Below, in pieces: positions 60,152 to 64,000 of a stretch of DNA of 64,000 nt. Source of the stretch: Lachancea kluyveri NRRL Y-12651 (taxonomy: Eukaryota; Ascomycota; Saccharomycetes; Saccharomycetales; Saccharomycetaceae); NCBI GenBank assembly GCA_000149225.2, contig CM000692.1, positions 1,178,001 to 1,242,000 on the forward strand, given 5' to 3'. How positions within the stretch are numbered: position 1 is the first letter of the stretch; every line of letters begins with the position of its first letter. The position numbers and the translations under genes are program-made. Under the pieces are notes generated by a model that did not search any database, was not told where the DNA came from, and was given only the letters and a program-made list of their open reading frames with translations.

Positions 60152-60829
60152 ATGTCTGAACACGAAGCTCCAGTTGAAGTTCAAGAAGACTTTGAAGTCG
60201 TCGAAGAAGTTACCCCAGTTAACTTGGCCACTGCTATCCCAGAAGACGTTCAACAAGCTCAAGCTGAAATTAAGTTGTTCAACAAGTGGTCTTTCGAAGA
60301 TGTCCAAGTCAAGGACGCTTCTTTGGTCGACTACGTCCAAATCAGACAACCAATCTTCGTTGCCCACACTGCTGGTCGTTACGCCAACAAGAGATTCAGA
60401 AAGGCTCAATGTCCAATCGTCGAAAGATTGACCAACTCCTTGATGATGAACGGTAGAAACAACGGTAAGAAGTTGAAGGCTGTCAGAATTGTCAAGCACA
60501 CCTTGGACATCATTAACGTCTTGACCGATCAAAACCCATTGCAAGTTGTTGTTGACGCTATCACTAACACCGGTCCAAGAGAAGACACCACCAGAGTTGG
60601 TGGTGGTGGTGCTGCCAGACGTCAAGCTGTCGATGTCTCTCCATTGAGAAGAGTTAACCAAGCTATCGCTTTGTTGACCATCGGTGCTAGAGAAGCTTCC
60701 TTCAGAAACATCAAGACCATTGCTGAAACTTTGGCTGAAGAATTGATCAATGCTGCCAAGGGTTCTTCCACTTCTTACGCTATCAAGAAGAAGGATGAAT
60801 TGGAACGTGTTGCCAAGTCCAACCGTTAA
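60152..60829 (+). CDS. RPS5: Cytosolic 40S ribosomal protein uS7 (Rps5)
   Basis: 225 residues, the same length as S. cerevisiae Rps5 (YJR123W). Acidic N-terminus ([18 protein letters not shown]), then the uS7 domain: [46 protein letters not shown]-like [31 protein letters not shown], and terminal [14 protein letters not shown]. It binds the 3' major domain of 18S rRNA and contacts the E-site tRNA. Extreme codon bias. Confidence 0.98.
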   Translation: MSEHEAPVEVQEDFEVVEEVTPVNLATAIPEDVQQAQAEIKLFNKWSFEDVQVKDASLVDYVQIRQPIFVAHTAGRYANKRFRKAQCPIVERLTNSLMMNGRNNGKKLKAVRIVKHTLDIINVLTDQNPLQVVVDAITNTGPREDTTRVGGGGAARRQAVDVSPLRRVNQAIALLTIGAREASFRNIKTIAETLAEELINAAKGSSTSYAIKKKDELERVAKSNR

Positions 60830-61470
60830 ACAATCTACAAGAGTGCATATCCGCCCGTCTTTTGTCTATTTGTTTTCTGTATTTGTACATTTCTCTCTTA
60901 CGAGTTCTTACAATTAAAAAGGGAAATATTAAAGTTAAGATATATAACTTTTTAATCATCTGTTACACCAATTTCGCCAATTTCACATCATTCATCTTAG
61001 TATGTGGCTTAGGTCACGTGTAGGAACATTAATACTCCTCTCCCCCGGAGTAGCATACCACAACGTAATTAGTGATTGTGGACTTCTGAAAAATGGTTCA
61101 ATGGAAAGCTTGCTCACGCGGGTTTCTCCAATACTACGAAAAAAGGGGATAAAGTAGCAAGTAAAAGCCATCGGTCCACGGAGAATGATGACAATAATGA
61201 CAATGTCAGTCACTACGACAAGTGACCAGGTCCTAAGCCCGTACATCTGGGGATCAATAATCAACTGGTCATCCATCTAATGATAATAGGGAAAAGCGAA
61301 ATCCATAAAACCTTACAACTCCGAACTGGAACCCTTGAAAGTCCGTATATAAGCTACAAAAAGTTTTCCATAGAGTAGAACCTCGGAGATTTTATTTGTT
61401 TATTTATCTATTGACTATTTACTTTTGCCTTTTTTACTTTGATTCATATCAAACCAGGAAATTAATCGTG
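60830..61470. other. Spacer RPS5 - YAT2
   Basis: 641 bp with the RPS5 3' end and the YAT2 promoter. TCACGTG at about 61014, AGGGG (stress-element core) at 61143, and a near match to the carbon-source element (CCATCGGTCCA, about 61168). No RNA gene recognised. Confidence 0.55.
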
Positions 61471-63990
61471 ATGACTACTTTTAGTGCCGAAGACTCCTTG
61501 CCTAAGCTTCCGCTACCCGAATTACAACCAACTTTTTCCCAGCTAGAACAATCCCTGAAGCCTCTGCATTTTGCCGATGGATATTATAGGCATCCATTGT
61601 ACCCAGAAGAGAGTAGCACCTTGTCAGCCTCTATCTCCGAATTTATAAAATCTGAAGCTGCTGCTAAGTTGCAAGAAAAACTAAAACATTTCGATAAAGC
61701 CAATGCTTGTTACTTGGACACGTTGCATCTAGATATTAACAACCATACTTCGACTAAAGAAATCCAGGACGATGTGCTACCTAGAAATCCATTTTTGGTT
61801 CTTGCAGAAGACGCTGTCCTTGACGTCACCCAGGAGGACCGTTGTGGTGTGCTATGCTTTTCTGCCTTGAGGTTTGTTTCGGCGTTAAAACTTGGTATTT
61901 TACCTCCAGACTACTATCGCGATGGTAAGCCTATGTCTATGGTTCCTTATTTGAATCTGTTCGGTACGACACGCTGCCCCGTGTTTGAACAAGGCGAAGT
62001 GGAGTCCTTCGACTTGAACAAGCCTTATACGGAAAGCGACATTGACGAGGAATATGTGAGTGATGAGGAACTTCTCAATCTGAGACCACCTAGCGCATCA
62101 TCGGTTGGTGCTGACGATGAGCTGTTCAGTCGTCATGGAATTACCGTAAAGCGTTATCAAGATTCAAAGCATATACTAATTATCTCAAAAGGTCAATACT
62201 ACACGTTAGACGTGTTGGATGAGGACAACAATGTGCTTTACAATGAATCTGATTTGTCCAAGGTCTTCCATTCTGTGTTAACTGATTCCCAGGAATCGTA
62301 TACTATTCAAAAGTCTACAGCATTGGGAAGTTTGACTTCCTACTCTTTCAAGAACTGGAAATATGCTCGTAAGAGGTTACAAAAACGTTATCCCAAGGAA
62401 CTGACGATGATTGACTCCGCATTATTTGTCGTAGTCCTCGATGAATCTGACGCTAAGGACGACAACACGAATGGGTGCAAACGGCTGTTTTACGGTACCA
62501 GCATCATCGATGAGAAAACAGGATTTCAGGTCGGGTCTTGTACTTCAAGATGGTACGATAAGTTGCAGTTGGTTGTCACTGGTGATGCCAAGGCGGCTGT
62601 TATTTGGGATTCTTTTACTTGTGATGGTTCTGTCGTTTTGAGATTTACTTCTGATATGTACGCTGAGTCCATATTACGCTTAGCAAGAGAGGTGAACAGT
62701 GGCGATGCTCGTTTCTCACTTTGGCCCAAAATGAAAACAAAAAAGCCTTCCATAGAGGATATTGATATCGGCAATAAGCTGTCGAAGATCAACTGGTCCT
62801 TTAGCAACATCTTGAACACACATGTACACTTATCAGAGACTAAGCTAACAGATTTGATATCCAAACACGATATTGTCCATTGCTCCATCCCTTTTGGCCG
62901 CAGATTTGCTCAAAGAATTGGTGTTAGATCAGATTCAATGGTTCAAATCGCTCTACAGGTTGCTCACTATGCACTCTACGGTAAAATGATTTTTAGTTTC
63001 GAACCTGTATCTACAAGGCTTTTCAAAAATTCGAGGTCAACTTTTATTTCAGTACAAAACCAGGAATTGCTTGAACTTTGCCAGCTTTTCATCTCAAATT
63101 CATTGGATGAAAGGGGTAAGCTGGATAAATTTATCCAAGCTTGTGAAAAACATAGTGAAACGATCAGGCAAGCACAGAACGGCTCCGGATTCGAAAAACA
63201 TTTCAACGCATTGAAATATTTGTACGAGTTCCATGATCACTTCGACATAAACTTGAACCAAAAAGACATCGCCTGTGCATCTGCTGTATTCGACAGCGAC
63301 CTTTTGGGACCATTCTCTGCACCTGAATTAATTGCCTCAAATTGCGGGAATTCTGCAATGACAATGTTTGGTGTTACCCCAGCGGTTCCTCAGGGCTTTG
63401 GGATAGGTTACATTATCAAGCCCGACCAATGTGATCTGACAGTAACATCGCAGTTTAGACAAGGTAAAAGATTGATGTTCATGCTACAATGGGTATTAGA
63501 CGAATTGAAGGGCTACTGGAAATGGTCTCGTGAAATGGATGGAAAAGCAGGGATAAAAATCAGTCCATTAGTGGATAAGCTATACGAGATTGATAATGCG
63601 TTAAATTCCATGAAAGTTGATCAAAAGGCTGGCTCCTCAGTTAGTTTGAACACACCAAATGGCGGATATGGGTTTTTTGACTTGAAAGGACATGTAGAAA
63701 GTAGAACTGCATCAAGACCTATTTCAAGAAATAATTCTTCTATGAAACTGAGCGAACTTTTGACTCCCGCACTAGTCGCTACACCTTCTTCCGTTTCTGT
63801 GCCAACGGAAAAGGAGAAACAAAGTACAGGTCACCAAATTTTGAAGTTAGATCCTCCAAGTAAATCTCCAGAGGCCGAAAATGCAACATTAGTCTCAAGT
63901 GCAAAGAAGAATAATGTTATCAATTCAAGGTTCGAAATCAACTTTGACCGTGGTATGGTTGGCAGAAAAGTCAGTACTTCCGACCAATAA
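61471..63990 (+). CDS. YAT2: Carnitine O-acetyltransferase Yat2
   Basis: 839 residues from ATG 61471 (MTTFSAEDSLPKLPLPELQP); the 25 codons before it are open only from a TTG. It is shorter than S. cerevisiae Yat2 (YER024W, 923). Choline/carnitine acyltransferase family: LPKLPLPELQPTFSQLEQSL start, LEDAVLDV-type LAEDAVLDVTQEDRCGVLCF block, PPDYYRDGKPMSMVPYLNLF (the conserved P-x-x-x-x-x-x-P-Y-x-N-x-F-G), and DLTVTSQFRQGKRLMFML. The active-site E-H-x-x-x-D/E-G of the family appears as WDSFTCDG (residues 379-386), i.e. Ser381 where the catalytic His is expected. No peroxisomal or mitochondrial signal is evident, consistent with a cytosolic enzyme. Ser-rich low-complexity tail from about 720. Confidence 0.92.
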   Translation: MTTFSAEDSLPKLPLPELQPTFSQLEQSLKPLHFADGYYRHPLYPEESSTLSASISEFIKSEAAAKLQEKLKHFDKANACYLDTLHLDINNHTSTKEIQDDVLPRNPFLVLAEDAVLDVTQEDRCGVLCFSALRFVSALKLGILPPDYYRDGKPMSMVPYLNLFGTTRCPVFEQGEVESFDLNKPYTESDIDEEYVSDEELLNLRPPSASSVGADDELFSRHGITVKRYQDSKHILIISKGQYYTLDVLDEDNNVLYNESDLSKVFHSVLTDSQESYTIQKSTALGSLTSYSFKNWKYARKRLQKRYPKELTMIDSALFVVVLDESDAKDDNTNGCKRLFYGTSIIDEKTGFQVGSCTSRWYDKLQLVVTGDAKAAVIWDSFTCDGSVVLRFTSDMYAESILRLAREVNSGDARFSLWPKMKTKKPSIEDIDIGNKLSKINWSFSNILNTHVHLSETKLTDLISKHDIVHCSIPFGRRFAQRIGVRSDSMVQIALQVAHYALYGKMIFSFEPVSTRLFKNSRSTFISVQNQELLELCQLFISNSLDERGKLDKFIQACEKHSETIRQAQNGSGFEKHFNALKYLYEFHDHFDINLNQKDIACASAVFDSDLLGPFSAPELIASNCGNSAMTMFGVTPAVPQGFGIGYIIKPDQCDLTVTSQFRQGKRLMFMLQWVLDELKGYWKWSREMDGKAGIKISPLVDKLYEIDNALNSMKVDQKAGSSVSLNTPNGGYGFFDLKGHVESRTASRPISRNNSSMKLSELLTPALVATPSSVSVPTEKEKQSTGHQILKLDPPSKSPEAENATLVSSAKKNNVINSRFEINFDRGMVGRKVSTSDQ

Positions 63991-64000
63991 TACACTGTCT

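Noticed and set aside
60092-60661. 189-codon open frame antisense to RPS5
   Set aside because: Same codon-bias artefact as with ATP2.

Overview
The window looks like nuclear DNA of a budding yeast of the family Saccharomycetaceae. Genes are compact and mostly intronless. The few introns carry yeast-type GTATGY...TACTAAC...AG signals. There is a serine tRNA gene with a Ty1/Ty2-type solo LTR about 120 bp upstream, and nearly every protein has a recognisable Saccharomyces cerevisiae counterpart. Gene order interleaves, in single copy, genes that in S. cerevisiae are split between chromosomes X (YJR), II (YBL) and V (YER): YMR1, PXP2, NNF1, EDE1, RSM7, PSY4, COR1, ECM13, then TDA4, STE24, RPN3, SRB4, ILM1, JHD2, PRO3, ATP2, IBA57, RPS5, YAT2. 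That mosaic is expected of a lineage that did not undergo the whole-genome duplication (Torulaspora/Zygosaccharomyces/Lachancea-like). I cannot name the species.

Left third (1-18 kb): a tandem array of four ferric/cupric reductase (FRE-type) genes, the first cut by the window edge. They are separated by unusually long spacers (1.9, 2.4 and 5.4 kb). The last three share near-identical 3' halves (concerted evolution), and the large spacer holds decayed coding relics, including a probable dead FRE fragment. Aft1-like TGCACCC sites precede the genes, so the array probably serves iron or copper uptake.

Middle (18-43 kb): MOH1, YMR1 (with an intron near its start codon), PXP2, NNF1, EDE1, a solo LTR plus an intron-containing tRNA-Ser(AGA), a VanZ-like membrane protein gene, RSM7, PSY4, COR1, ECM13, CPS1, PRE7, ERD2 (spliced), ECM27 and ADO1. 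A repeat with inverted ends lies between ECM27 and ADO1 and recurs at 13.3 kb.

Right third (43-64 kb): an ordinary, dense housekeeping stretch from TDA4 to YAT2. Several promoters match the job of their gene: PACE boxes (Rpn4) before the proteasome genes PRE7 and RPN3, ACCAATCA (HAP) boxes before the respiratory genes COR1 and ATP2, and a Rap1-like site plus TCTGCCTA motifs before RPS5.

The most striking observation is the VanZ-like gene at 29310-29772. Its first transmembrane segment and the rest of the protein lie in different frames, and the two frames meet exactly at CTT-AGG-C, the heptamer that drives +1 ribosomal frameshifting in Ty1. I see no usable intron there, so a programmed +1 frameshift in a cellular gene is the simplest reading.
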